A stretch of 64,000 nt of DNA from Amblyornis subalaris (lineage: Eukaryota; Chordata; Aves; Passeriformes; Ptilonorhynchidae): NCBI GenBank assembly GCA_018881555.1, contig JACAXG010000002.1, positions 21,279,183 through 21,343,182 on the forward strand, written 5' to 3'. Below, one piece after another: positions 1-12,306 of the stretch. Below the pieces are notes generated by a model, which was not told where the DNA came from, did no database searches, and saw only the letters and a list, made by a program, of their open reading frames with translations. Each line of letters opens with the position of its first letter. The stretch's first letter is position 1. The position numbers and the translations under genes were made by a program.

Positions 1-3000
1 ATGTGGATGTCAGGTTCTCAACAACAATGGTTTTGCCTTCATATCCTTTTGTATTGCACCACCCAGTTTACTAATTTAGTCACAGATTTTCTGTGCTGCA
101 GTCTAATAACACAGTTAATATTAACTGTTAAAAATAGAGGAACTACCTGAACAAAGCTCACTGTAAAGTTTCCATAGTGCTTTAAAATTTACGTATCAGC
201 ATCTGGTAAAAAAAAGATAAGAAATGTTATAATGGAGCTAGAAAGTAAGAAATTGCAGTGTAGTTCCACCTTCATGGTCCAGGCAGTTGTTTCTTGCTGT
301 GCGGAACTCAGTAAGTGTTTTAGGTGTAAAATAAAATTAGATCTAACATGTCTAATAGTCTATATGAATGGGAAAGGAACCTTATATCAAACTTTACAAA
401 AAAAGGACACCAATGGACAAAATGGAGTGTTTGAACATGGAAAAGAACTGTGTCGTAAGGAGAGAGGAAACAATAGTAAGCACTTTATATCTTTCATGAA
501 CTATCCAGACCGAAATCAAAACCCTCGCAGTAGGTTTTATTTTGAAATGCCATGTTATTTTCTAGATCAGTACTGCTCATTTACATTTGAGGAAAACACA
601 GGAAAGAAAAACTGAGAATGCAGATGGTACAGAAAATTGGTTGGTGGTCCTTTTTCAGCTTAAAAGTGAGTTTAAGCTTCTACAACAATCACCTGTTCAA
701 TCAAGTGAAAACCCTTTCATGTGGTAAAACCCTTATAAATGCAAATCCTAATCATAAAATCAGACAGTAGGAGTGACTGTCCCACAGGGAACTTTAAATA
801 CAGCTTTTAATAAATACAATATCCAGATTGCTAAAACCATAAGTCATTGTAGTGTCCCCACTGGTCTGACAAAAAGAAATTACCAACATCATGAATATTA
901 TAACAGAGATTTATTCCTAAATCTTCACACTCTTGGTCACTTTCTCTCTCCAAAGACTGACAAACAACACAACAAACAATTTTAGTGCTGAAATAATTTT
1001 TTGAGTAAATAAAGCAGTAAGGACTAAGGATTCTTAGCTGCTCTGAAGTAAAGGTGGAATTTCTTAAGGCTAAAGGGTTAATATATAAGCCACAAAGATG
1101 CTGTCATACCAGGATTTGAAAAGGAGAGGATTGCATTGCCACTGCCTCGTACTGAGATCAGGTCTGTTCTTGCCTGTTCCAGCCTCTAGTTACTTTTGGT
1201 TATTCTGACAACTAACCTATGGACATGTTTTAGATGCTATAAAAACTATTTGAAAACTTTCTTATGGGTGAGGTCCCAAAGAGCTCTTATATCTTGGAGG
1301 GATTCCGTTCAAGCTATAAAGGATATTTCTGTGATATATTGGGTCAAATGCCTTGAAGCTAGAAACTGTCCAAAGGTAAACAGTGAAATTATATAATTGT
1401 TATAATATAGAACTAGTAAGTATTTTTTAAAAATTTGTTACACGCATTTTAAAATAAATCTATTTAAAGCTATTTGGTTTTTATATGAAATCTTATTTAT
1501 TTGATTTTGGACAGCAGTTAAGAAGTACACCTAGGACTTCATATGCAAACATATGAAGTAGACAGATTTTATGGCCTGAAGATCAGTTCATGTAAACGTC
1601 ACTTGAAAAATCTAAGAATATGATAATGGAGCAAGGTGAAAGAGTAAAAAAAGTCTGGAGAAAAAAAGAAAAAAAACCAACAACAACAAAAAACAACCAT
1701 GGGTTGTTTGTCATCAAACACACAGGTCCAATATGGTTTTTTATTTACTAGTGATACTGTAAATAATAGCAGCTACATTATTTCCCTCAGAAGATATTCT
1801 CTTCCACATTGCAAATCTGACTAGATTTGGAAAAAAGCCTTGAAATTCACAAACGTGCTCTTTCTCAATCTAGCAGCTGCAAACTGCTGGTGGAGGGTTC
1901 AACCAGCGAGCAGCAACGCCAAGCACTTGTCTCAGACACACACACACACATGCAGGGGACACGTGGACACATATGCAGAGGACACTCACAAAGACTGTCA
2001 GACCCAGACAAGGTTCTGCCTTCAGCAACAACAAGGTACAAAGCTCACATAAAACAAGAGCACAAACAGCCAAGTCTCCTCCTCTTCAGCTGGCAGAGAC
2101 TGAAGGTCACTGGTGCAGGCACACAGGTCCATATGCACACGCACATTGATAAACTTCACTGCCCCTCTTTCCACCCAGCACCCCTGCCCACATGCCAGCC
2201 CCTCTTATCAGCCTGACAGGTCCCTGGCATTGTCTCTGTTAACCCTTGCCTACCAGGCTTCTGTCATTGTACATTTTTGTTTATCATTTGCCTCTTTACG
2301 TATTATGCCCTTTACAATTAACTGGCTTTCCTTGACTAGATAACCTTAATGAATCGGGTGCTTTCACCTTCCCTGTACCCTTAGAGGACCTCCAGCAACT
2401 CATTCCCAGGGAAACTTGTGAGTTCTTAGATGGAGAGTAGCCCAACAGAGCTCAGCAGAGCCACTTTTCCCAGGTCTCCTCTTTTTCTTAGGTTGGGCAG
2501 AGCTCTGATCATGACAGAGCCTCCTCTGGCGGCTTTGGCATTTGATCCTTGAGACCAGTCATGACCACTGCACTGAAAGACACAGGGCACATCCCTTAGG
2601 CATGATCACCAATTTTCCTGTCTCCTCTTCCTGCTCCCTCTCCGACTGCTGTGCCTGCAATTAGAAACTTGCATGTTTGAAGCCACATGGAAAAGCTAAG
2701 CACACACCGCTGAAACCCAGCAAGAAGCTCTCACAGTGGGGTCTGGCCAGGGAAAGAAGTTTCAGTTCATTAGCAAAGAAGACAATAGGATCACTAGTTA
2801 AGAACATAATTATTGCTATAATTAAAATAAAATTATTACTTTTTTATTTTTAATTTACAGTTTTGAATAATTACACCAGATTTAAAAACTGGCTGTTATG
2901 CAACAGAGCCTAAGAAGATTATCATAGTTATCTAAAGAAGCTTGCAGATCCTGTTTTCTTACAGCTTTTCAACAAGGATAAATTTCAACTGTATACATTT

Positions 3001-4152
3001 TTCTAGTGTGGTACCATTTCTTTAATAAAGGCTCGTGTTTCAGATTCAGACTTGTCAGAAATTCTGAAGATGACGCTCAGCTCTATCACAGCCATTACTG
3101 TTGCACTGGGCAACCTTCTGAGACGGCTTTTAATGAAATCTGTAGATGACACTACAGACTTTTAGGATTCCTCATAGCTGCCAATTTTCAAGGGTAAACG
3201 AACTTCATTTTAATGTTCAGGGGGTTTGACAAAGGCTTAATTTTTACTCACTGCTTCAATTTAAAACAGTAGTCTTCATTCATCACTCATTACAGATGAT
3301 TCTGTTAATATTTTATGGCACTTAACAGAAGAGTGATGCAGATACTGATTTTTTTTTTTTAAGTGTAGTTATATTCCTCCGCCACTTATTGCGCTTCAAT
3401 AATGATTTTGTAAGCACTTAAAAAAAATCTAGCTTGGCCATCATCTTTCTTTTCTGTCTTCTTTCGCACAACTGCTGTGTTTGTTTGCTTTTCCTGAAAC
3501 TGAGCACATGCTTCAAGCTGCTGCCACAAAAGACACAGGAATTGCCAACTATATTCTACTTTGTTAGCAATTTAAGTCAAAACCATTTAACTGCTGTTGA
3601 GGTTCCAAGTTATGCTATTAAGTTTTAACAATGTTACACACATGTCATATTTTCTTGTCCTGTTTTGCTATGTTTTGTGAGTTTTTTCCTGTTTGGTCCA
3701 TTGGTTGGTTTGGGGGTGGTTGTTTCATGTAATTTCTTGCTTCTCAAGTTAAATAACATTTGAGAAAGATCAGGAAACTTGCAGATTGCCTTTAGTTGTC
3801 ATTGTCACAAAGGCTTCAAAGTTACTGTGGATATCTGGAACTGTAATCTTGGCTGTTCTTGCAGAGTGTTTGTAATCATTCAGTTTAACCTTTCAAAGTC
3901 ATGTTAGGATTATGTTTTAAACATTCTTCTAAGGTCTCATCAAGATGGTTTATAGTTTCATTGGGGAGCCCAATGTAATGTCAATAAGCAGCACATATCC
4001 GTTATCATGGCATTACCATTGCCAGGTCTAAAAATCAAAAAAAACCTTTAAAAAAGTTCAACATTATCCAGATTTGTTAAGGTAAGTTAGATTAGAGGAG
4101 AACAGCTATTCTTTCCCTTTTTGTTAGGGATTGACTTCCTCATACAAGAAAT
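1..4152. other. unique AT-rich non-coding DNA, no gene seen
   Basis: I see no recognisable exon, RNA gene or interspersed repeat here. Open frames are short (the longest is about 129 codons near 1.83-2.22 kb), overlap each other in several frames and show no recognisable domain. Simple sequence is limited to a short CA run near 1.94 kb, short A or T runs, and a T run near 3.35 kb. A moderately GC-richer patch at about 1.87-2.70 kb has no recognisable content. Confidence 0.6.
1936..1990. repeat. short CA microsatellite with imperfect 23-bp duplication
   Basis: An (AC)n run of about 15 bases (1936-1950) is followed by two imperfect copies of a TGCAGRGGACAC-like unit starting at 1951 and 1974, a 23-bp period. 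This is visible directly and is a local simple-repeat feature with no evident function. Confidence 0.7.
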
Positions 4153-4582
4153 ACATGGATACACTGAAGTGAGTCCAGCAAAGAGCCACAAAGATGATTA
4201 AGAGGCTGGAACATATCTTATAGGAGAGGCTGAGAGAGCTGGGACCGATCAACCTGGAGATGTGCAGATTCAGAGGAGATTTATCAGTTTATTGCTGGGA
4301 GGGAAGGAAGGAGACAGACTATTCTCTGTAATGTCTGTTGGCAGCACAAGAGGAAATGGGCACAGCCTCCATCTGCACACAAGAAAGTACTTTTTTACTC
4401 TGAGGGTGGTCAAACACTGGATTTGGTTTCTCAGAGAGATTGTGGATTCCCTCTCCATGAAGATATTCAAAACTCAACTGGATATGGTCATAGACAACCT
4501 TGTCTAATTAGCCCAACTTGAGCAGGGACTGGACTAGATCTCCAGAAGTCCCTTTCAACCTGAATAATTCTGTGATTCTGTG
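4153..4582 (+). mobile_element. CR1 LINE 3' fragment (5'-truncated)
   Basis: This is the 3' end of a chicken-repeat-1 non-LTR retrotransposon in sense orientation. It begins within the consensus region that reads 'GAGAGTCCAGCRAAGRGCCAC' (here a diverged form near 4165) and passes through the 'ggctgagagagctggga' segment near 4228. It ends with the characteristic tandem TTCTGTGATTCTGTG tail at about 4568-4582. The frame at 4262-4507 retains the degenerate carboxyl tail of the CR1 reverse-transcriptase protein (FFTLRVVKHW followed by VDSLS), but there is no catalytic domain. It is 5'-truncated like most CR1 copies and is fairly diverged, so it is an old, inactive insertion. Confidence 0.93.
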
Positions 4583-7500
4583 GAATGAGTCTTTATTCAC
4601 AAAATCTAGCACTTTTAAATTAAAATGTCCAGGTTCTTAATGGGAAAAAATTGCTACATCTCAAAATTCCATTTTCGTTATCCGGGGAAGACACTAGTAA
4701 CTTTAAGTGCCATGATACTTACACAATGCAGGCCCATTTACAGTACTACTGAGATGTACAAATTGGTGTATTTTAGACTTTCAGTCACTACATATTTTTC
4801 TTGGAATCTACAGTATCTGTGTGGATTTGGAGTTGTATATTTGTACAATTTTTAGGAAAAGAATACATGGTTGAAGGGAAGCAAAAAATAAGAAAAGGTG
4901 ACAGATTACTTTGGAGAATTATAACTTTGCCTGACATCCATCCAGAACCATCAAAGCAGGAAAGAAAAAGCAAGCAGGGACACAAAGGACTGAAGAAGGG
5001 AAATGCTTACTTAACTGCATCATGCCAGAAACATCCAAAAAAATACTCTAGGCTGCCACTCTTGATTAAAAAAATCTGAAACTATTACAGCTTTCATTCT
5101 ATCATTACCTAATTTCGACTGATTTGTAAGGAAACCTTTTTGTTTTGTAATCTGTCTGATTCAGTGTGAACTCTGTACCATATCCTGCTTGGTGAAGTCA
5201 TGATAAATGCATGACCACAATACATTAGTAGAAATGTTTCAGCCTAATGGATGTATAATCCATGAACCAAATATCTTTGAGATATCATGATCTTGGAAGA
5301 GTTAGATATTAATGGCACCAAGGGAGCTATTATGATCTAGTTTGCTAAAAAGAGCATTCAGATTAATCAGACTCAGGGCCATTGTACTGTAAAGTGTGAC
5401 TTATACTTGAGCTAATATGACAGTTGAACTCCCTTCACATAAAGTTGACTTGAAATGCTGTGGAGGTGTATTAAGGGAGACTTCATATGTATCAGCACAG
5501 TGAGGATGGTTGCATACTTTGTATTTTTTGGTTAAAATCACATGCGACTGGAGGATAAAATCTGAGTATGAGCCATTTATAATATAATTCAATTACTATT
5601 CTGACTTCTTTTATCCATTTTCTTACTGCTTTAGATCATGGTTTAGGAAGTACTTAACATTTTTTTGGTGAGGCTACAATTTATAAAAACCACATAGACT
5701 AAAAAATCATATAATGCCTTTAATAACTGATTTGCAAACAGTCTAAGGCATGATTTTTATAAAACCCCTTGCATTACATCAACAAGAGACTGATTTCTGG
5801 AAAAGGGCTATAAAACCCTGCAATTATAATCAGGTTAAGAATGATGTTCTCATTTAATTACAAATCTTCATTAGTGTCTTCTATGCTAAGTTCTCTTTAA
5901 TATTAAGATTGAATAATGAGCTCCATAAAAGCCATCCAGTTTGCCTGACCTTTATATAACACTGGGTCAGATATCAGCCTACTGTAAAAGTGCCTTTTAT
6001 CAGTCTGTTAGTTCAATCTACCTATCAACTGTATTTGAGTTCCATTAATGCATCGGCTGCCAGAACGGGGTCTAATAAAATAAAAGATGGGCTGAGAATG
6101 GTATAAAGCTGATTTTCTCAGTTTTTTGACCTAGAAAAGTATCCTAAGGGAAGGCCGCTAAGTGAATTAGGGAATTTTCAGACATATGCCTATGTCTAGT
6201 CAGAGATGCTTGAATTTAACATGAAGTATGGAGGTAGCACAGAGAAGTATCATTATTCATCTAAAACAATCCTCTCTATAATTAAAGACTATTTTTAATC
6301 TTCTTAAACTCATTGGTTTAATTTTAAGATTCATAAATTTATACATTTTGTGAAACCAAAAATATTAATACTGTAATCTGTCTACTGGAAAAAATATATA
6401 ATTGAGTGTTTTATGAGCATTCATAAAATAATATAAAGGGGTTAAAAAAAAAGCTTTAGGAAAAGGCATGCTCTAGTTGTGATTTTCACAATCCTTTCAA
6501 TGCCAAAGTTTAGCTTGCAAAAATGAATTTTGAGGTCACAGGCAGATAAATACTGCCAACAAAGTTTAAATAAGTTCACATGAGACCTGCCTGAGAATTG
6601 CCAATATTTCATAACACAGAAATATTAATAACACTGAATATCAGACATAATTCTGCAGCAAATGCAACACTTTTAAGTTCAAAATATAGTGCAATAATTT
6701 AACCTAAATCTCAAGTTGTTCTTTTTGAGTGCAACTACCAGATATTCTGGGGGTTGAAATTAAGATTGTTCTTGCTCATTTTCTTAAGATTCTCTGGTCC
6801 TGGATCATTTCTTCATGAGAAAGAAGCAGTGATTAAGAAGTCTACTTAGTAAATCTGGTCAGCATATAGGAAGGACAACACAAGTCACTGAGTTGCATTT
6901 CCCATTAAGTATCATTCAAATATGTTCAAATTTGCAACAGTTCTCTTTTCTCTGTTCATTTTCAGCAGAATTTAAAATATTCAGTTTAAATGTGTTCAGT
7001 GTTTTCAACATAAAACCACAAAATTATGCTTTTTTTTCCTGATAATGCTATTTTAAAAAAAAAAATAAAAANCAAATAAGCTCATTTGGTTAAGAGAGAT
7101 AAGTTAGCCATAGCAGGAAAAACTTGACACTAAAACAATGGGATTCATGAGGCCCTACTGTAGAAAATTCTTTTATTGCAATTCTTTTATTGTACCTAGG
7201 TGAAGACAGAAAACGGCCCGACAGAAAACTGCCAAACAAAGACTTGTAAAAAACCAACATTTATGATAGCAAATCTGGCACTAAAAAAACATAAAAATGT
7301 TTTTCCCATTGATTTGATAATGGTTCAAAAACACTGAAATACAAAAGGTTAAAGTGTTTTCATGATGACAACCTGTGCCAGATCCCTACTTAGGCACAAA
7401 ATATTCACTATAACTGAATCTTTTATTTCAAAGCATATTTGTGGTTGTAAAAATTTGCAGCGCCTATTGCAATTTTAGCCTGTAGTGCTCAAGATTTATG

Positions 7501-8173
7501 GTCAGATTTTATGTCTCAGTAGACACGTGAGCTGGAAAGGTGATCCTGGATAAAATTCAGGAAAAAAGAAAAGGACTGTGTAAATAGACCTCATTCCTGT
7601 CTGAATAGTAATGTTGTTAATGAGTTAACTTCTGACATCTTTACTTACTTTTGAGTCAGTTCTTTTTCAAACTATTCTCTGCTATATTCCTTCAGTGGCA
7701 ATTTTTTTTCATTAAAAATTTTGAGTTTGTCTTGTATAATATTATACCTGGGCATGTAAAACCTGACTTCTTCTGTTGACACTACAGAGGTTCCTTTCAG
7801 GTCTTTTAATATGTTTATCTCACTGAAACCCCTGGGACTGATCAAACCAGTAAAATAGCTCACTGTGGAATCAATGTCAAGCTGAAGACTCAGGGAATTC
7901 TGGGACTGAGTGCCATTTTGAAGAATCAGCTGTTCTAAACATTAAACTCGAGTTGAGACAAACTTGCCTCTGGAACTTGTCTTCAGCCTCCATAGACTGC
8001 AGTCTGAAAAATTAGAGTAGGTGCCTATCTTCTAAACATCTATCATTAGGCGACATGACTCCTCCTTCTAAAGGATGAACTGCTTCTCTCCAACCCCTTT
8101 TCTCTCAAGCCAGGTAACGTCTCCTCCACTGAGAGTGCTGATTTTCATTTAACTCTCCCCCAATCCTTCCCAC
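4583..8173. other. unique AT-rich non-coding DNA, no gene seen
   Basis: No repeat family or exon is recognised. Sub-stretch 5690-6130 is AT-rich, free of simple repeats and rich in short TAATTA/ATTA-type motifs. It reads like a possible conserved non-coding element, but this cannot be shown without alignment. Small local duplications occur at 7166-7234. No open frame exceeds about 63 codons. The first ambiguous base of the window is at 7072, beside an A-rich run. Confidence 0.6.
7166..7234. repeat. two small adjacent tandem duplications
   Basis: A 14-bp unit AATTCTTTTATTGY occurs twice back to back (7166-7179 and 7180-7193). Only 12 bases later a 15-bp unit beginning GACAGAAAACNGCC occurs twice (7205-7219 and 7220-7234). 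Both are seen directly. They are consistent with replication slippage, and no function is implied. Confidence 0.85.
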
Positions 8174-8300
8174 CTTCTTGGTTCATGCCACGAAAGAGTT
8201 AATTTTTGCAATAGCCCAGGAGGGGCATGGCCAGGGCCCGGTGATTATTCTATACCACCTCACGTGTGAACCTCTTCTCAAAAGGGAGGGAAAGCAGGGA
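8174..8300 (+). mobile_element. diverged ERV LTR fragment (U3 start), sense
   Basis: The segment GAGTTAATTTTTGCAATAGC (8197-8216), followed by an AGGAGGGGCATGGCCAGGGCCC-like run and TTCTATACCACC, aligns by eye with the minus strand of the solo LTR at 28731-29163 (GGTTAATTTTGCAGCAGCC, then GGCATGG, then TTCTACACC). Both are therefore copies of related LTRs, here starting near 8174 in plus orientation. Homology becomes uncertain after about 8270-8300, and I could not find a 3' half with a polyadenylation signal and CA end, so this is probably a truncated or heavily diverged copy. No viral gene is attached. Confidence 0.7.
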
Positions 8301-10607
8301 GAGATACCCCTGTATTCAGGTGACACACTCTTCAAGCTGTCTCTCTCCTTAGGACAAGTGAAGAGAGACAATGAATAAGACCTCCTGTGGATCACAACAT
8401 TAGCATAACATCTTACTAGATGACTGAAAGTACAAAGAGATCCTTGAAACTCTGAAGGGGTCAATATTCTCTGTGAGTGAACTGATGAAGTAGGTGCCTT
8501 ACCGTGACAAAAACATTGGGTGAGCTTTGAGCACAAGCTGAATTAGATATCTAGATAATCTGGGAAAAGCTAAATGCTATGATGCTGAAACTCTTATATG
8601 TTTTCAAGATTGCAAATAAGATGCAACAGAGTCTTTATAATTAGCAATCACAGTGGCACCAGAATCAAGTACAAAATCTGAAGAATGACTATTTGTTTTA
8701 AAACAACCTTGCTTAATCATTCTGTGATCGCTCAAAGAATGATGAGACCTTTTAGAAAATCATTAGCAGTGCTGTCTTGGCCAGCACCTTAATTAGACTT
8801 TCTATGAACTTGGGAATTTCGGTAAAGGTGACATTTGCATCAAAGGATTTTCCCTTTTGTTTTTCAATGTATGATCATTTAAGAGAATACAGATCATTTA
8901 TGCTGGCATTAAGAGCTTTTCATTCTTCTCCAGGTTCCAGGTATCATTCATGCAAATTAATTCATACAGCCATTAAAAAGCCTATTAATCTCTTTAATAT
9001 CCAAGAGCCTACTGACTTAATCATTTTTACCTTTTGTTATGTTATAAGAACTTGCCAGTTTTCTTGCTATTAACCTACCAATTTTATGATTTCATTGAGT
9101 TAAAGCCAGTTTTCTAGTGAGAAAGGCAAGGGTGACACAGGTAAGTTAAATGATTTCCTTCTTAAGCACTGATCTTTAATTTGAGGTCTACTTAAGTTAC
9201 GACATTCTTTTTTCCTTCTTGCTGTAAATGACATTTCTGTCACTGCATTTCTAATGTAGGATCTTCATATAAAATCAAACCCTTATATAAAAGTAGTTTA
9301 TTTTTAAAAATCAATTTCAGATATTAGCATAAAATGGAAGCACATATGCTTCTTCATATATTTTTATGAAAAGAAATTATTCTGATGGGAACGATCTGGG
9401 TAAAAAGACTTTTTTATAATATCTATTAGGCATAGAAAACATCCAGAAAGAAAAAACAGACACAGAAAACATCAAAAAGAAAAATTTCAAAGATCTTTGT
9501 CATCATAGATTTCTTCTCTGCCTTGGCTTTTACTGTTGCTTTAATACGTATGTGAACGGCACAGCTCCGATGCACAGAATAGGCTATCAGTGCCTCTGTA
9601 AACAAGATCTTATTTATTTAAGTGCTAAATGCAGATTCAGGGACTGTTCTTCGGGCATAATGTTTTAAAAGTATTGGTTCAAGTAAAACATTGTTCTGTC
9701 ATTGCAGGTGACTGGTTACATTCTCTGAGGTATTTTGGAGACATTCTGATCATGACTTCCTAATACTGATAGAGTTTTTTTCGGCACAGAGGAAAGCATT
9801 ACCTGAAATACATAAAGAAAGGTATAATGTGTCATACCTATATTAACTAGTGACATACTGCTTCAATATAGCATAATATGAGTTTGAAGTAACTACCTTT
9901 ATTGTCACAGGAAGAATCATTTAAAACACCATCCCTTGCCTTTTAGTAGGTTTTGATAGATGAAGATTGCTTCTCAAAAGTGTCTATATAAAAAGTATAG
10001 ATGATAAACCTCCTGTCAGTGGCCTATAATGCAGCATGCCTTCTTTGTCTTTAGGGCTGCTCAACAAGGCTATTGAACTATGTTTTCCAGGAGGAGGTTC
10101 ATTCAATATATCCAGACATACCAGTTTAACACACAAATCAGTACAGAACATCCCACTCAAATCAAATATCATGAAAGCATGGGGATGATAAAGCCAAATT
10201 TTAACAAGGTTCACCCTAAAGTCATGAAGTTAAAACAGACTAAGAATTAACATTTTTATACTTCCTTCACTGTTATGATATTCCCATATGAATGGAGTGC
10301 TGGCATTTTATTCAGTTACATTAGCACCACTAACAGTACAAGGCAGACAATCAGCCTGCAAAAATAGCAGCCCAGATAATTTCAGATAGATTATCTTCTT
10401 TTCTTTTTTTATGCCTTTGTTTTGTTTGGGTTCTTTTTTGGGGGGAGGGAGGTGTTGAGGGACAGTGGAGAAAGGATGTTTCATAATTCCATCATTGCCA
10501 TGTTTGAACATTTATCCTCAAAACCTTCCTCCTTGCTCCTATTGTCTACCTACCCTGTTCCCTCTCGAGAGAGATAAACACATCCTCAATCATTTGGCAG
10601 CCTGAAG
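8301..10607. other. unique AT-rich non-coding DNA, no gene seen
   Basis: I recognise no exon or interspersed repeat apart from possible undetected LTR remains up to about 8.5 kb. Sub-stretch 8700-9060 is repeat-free and contains an octamer ATGCAAAT (8950-8957) running directly into TAATT, with further CATTAAAAAG and TTAATC motifs. That is a composition typical of developmental regulatory DNA (inference). A 30-bp imperfect duplication lies at 9434-9486. A T/G-rich patch occurs at 10390-10450. Confidence 0.55.
9434..9486. repeat. 30-bp period imperfect duplication
   Basis: AGAAAACATCCAGAAAG (from 9434) is repeated as AGAAAACATCAAAAAG (from 9464), a 30-bp period. It is seen directly and reflects local duplication in A-rich sequence. 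Confidence 0.75.
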
Positions 10608-10740
10608 AATGGAGATACAGAGGCACAGCAATTTGCCAAGGGTCAAATAAGATACCTGTGGTGGAGCAAAGAATTGTATCCAGGTCTCCTTGGAGCCAGA
10701 TTAATGAGATAAACATTGAACCAGACACCCTCTGTGCACA
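10608..10740 (-). mobile_element. MIR-like CORE-SINE relic, antisense
   Basis: Read on the plus strand, this matches the familiar reverse-complement pattern of amniote MIR-type SINEs: GATACAGAGGCACAGCAATT, then TTGCCAAGGGTCA, then GTGGAGCAAAGAATTGTATC and CAGGTCTCC. The last part is the decayed tRNA-derived promoter region (box B equivalent), which puts the SINE head at the right-hand side and the element on the minus strand. The identification rests on memory of the consensus. The copy is heavily diverged, as expected for an element that predates the bird-mammal split. Confidence 0.75.
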
Positions 10741-11338
10741 TTATCCATTTTCCATAGAGAAGTTTCAAGCAACTTATTTTCAGTGCCAGAATAGTTCCAG
10801 AATAAAAATACAAAATCATTCAGCACCAGCAGTCTCACTAGGAAGCCTAATAATAATACAAATAAGTATAAGACAAAATGCACATATTTATATAACTATA
10901 TATACCTATACATACACATGTATATACACAAAAGAAGAAAAATATGTGTCTATTCAAAGAAAAAAGTGTTAAATAGAGAAGTAACTAATGCTTTAGAGAT
11001 ATTAATCCAAATACCAGTACACGTAAAATAACATTTAGCTCCATAACATCAGGCCAAGAAATATTAATAAATTNCATGTATGTTGATTTAAATCTGTATG
11101 TAACTTGAAAAAGAATGCTTGGGTACTGTTTTGCTTCACGTTTTTCATTGACTAATGAATTCATTTATTCATGTGAGCAAAATCTCTCTCAATCCAAAGC
11201 ATAAAAACAAAAGAATTTGGATTCTGAACTTCAAAGTGTATCAAGCTTCCAACAGACAATTGCTTTCCCACCTTCCAACTACTATCAAAAGTTTACAACA
11301 TATTTGATGTAAGTGAAGTGGCAAAGACAAACATTTTG

Positions 11339-11365
11339 ATTTACAGTATTTACAGTATTTACAGT
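11339..11365. repeat. three exact copies of a 9-bp unit
   Basis: ATTTACAGT is repeated three times without mismatch (11339-11347, 11348-11356, 11357-11365). This is a short minisatellite-like run, seen directly. Confidence 0.95.
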
Positions 11366-11507
11366 GCTGTTAACCTGTTCAGAATAACAAAAGAGATTGC
11401 TCAAAGAAAAAAAAAGGGCAATAAATTAGAAACACAGTAAAGAAATAAAGGTACAATTCTATATGTAGTAAAAGTCTTCCATGAAAGGCTGCCTAAGCCA
11501 TTAAAGT

Positions 11508-11551
11508 AAGTGTTATATCTGATTAAAGCAAGAGTTATATCTGATTAAATA
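11508..11551. repeat. 22-bp tandem duplication
   Basis: Units AAGTGTTATATCTGATTAAA and AAGAGTTATATCTGATTAAA start at 11508 and 11530. Over the first 20 bases only one base differs. This is a recent local duplication, seen directly. Confidence 0.92.
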
Positions 11552-12232
11552 AATGGGTAATGGTTTTTAAGGTTTCTTTTCCAATGACCCCAACATTGCA
11601 GTTAGATCATGACCTGACTGAGTTATCTAGGTTTCTTTAATCATAGCCTAAAAAACTGATTCTGAGTCCCTTGAAACTGATAAAAATAAGATAGATTATT
11701 TCTTTGAGCTATAGATCTAGATCAGGATCTTAATACTAACAGTGATTTCAGCCCACTGTTTGTGACTGTTTACTATTGGCAATTTCCACATATGTTGACA
11801 CACACATTTTCAAATTTTTCATAACCCATTGAAATAGCTGTGCCAAGACACATGTCCCTCTGAAGAAATTAGAGGTGAATGTTAACTTTTTGGTTGTCAC
11901 CATGGCACTAACATCAAGCCCTTAAGACACACAGTGAAACAAAAGAAAAGTCGAACTTTCTCATCAGCTTTTTTTCCTGGAACAATTCAAGAGAGAAAAA
12001 TGTCACCACAGTTAATAGCGTAAAGCCTCTGAGTGGCCTGAAGCAAAAGCACCTGTCAAAACTGCAGCCACAGAAAGAAAGGGTCACCAGAAGGACAAAT
12101 GCTGTATGTATACAGTTGTACAGCAGTTCTTTGAAAATCAAGTTCGAATATGCTGTACTTTCACTATTATACAAATAAATCCAAGTATTATTATTTTTTT
12201 AAATATGGAACTAAGGAGTATCACTGTGGATA

Positions 12233-12306
12233 TGAAGTCAGTGGGACTTGAACTGAAAATCATTACACAGTAGGCAAGTTACATTGCTGAATGCCCAGTT
12301 GCAGTA
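12233..12306. repeat. relic of palindromic amniote interspersed repeat
   Basis: TGAAGTCAGTGGGACTTGAAC (12233-12253) is followed by TTGCTGAATGCCCAG (from 12285). Both match the remembered core of a very abundant old repeat in turtles, crocodilians and birds that contains 'gaagtcaatgggacttaa' and 'ctttgctgaatc'. A second copy of the first core occurs at 42449-42469. The family name is not certain to me, and the orientation is left open because the core is palindromic. Confidence 0.45.

Larger units (their letters stand above)
10741..12232. other. unique AT-rich non-coding DNA with small tandem repeats
   Basis: No gene is recognised. There is an alternating AT/AC-rich patch at about 10887-10935 (TATAT, ACATAC, TATATAC). 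A 9-bp unit ATTTACAGT is repeated exactly three times at 11339-11365. A 22-bp unit with core GTTATATCTGATTAAA is repeated twice at 11508-11551. Open frames are short and unremarkable. Confidence 0.6.
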
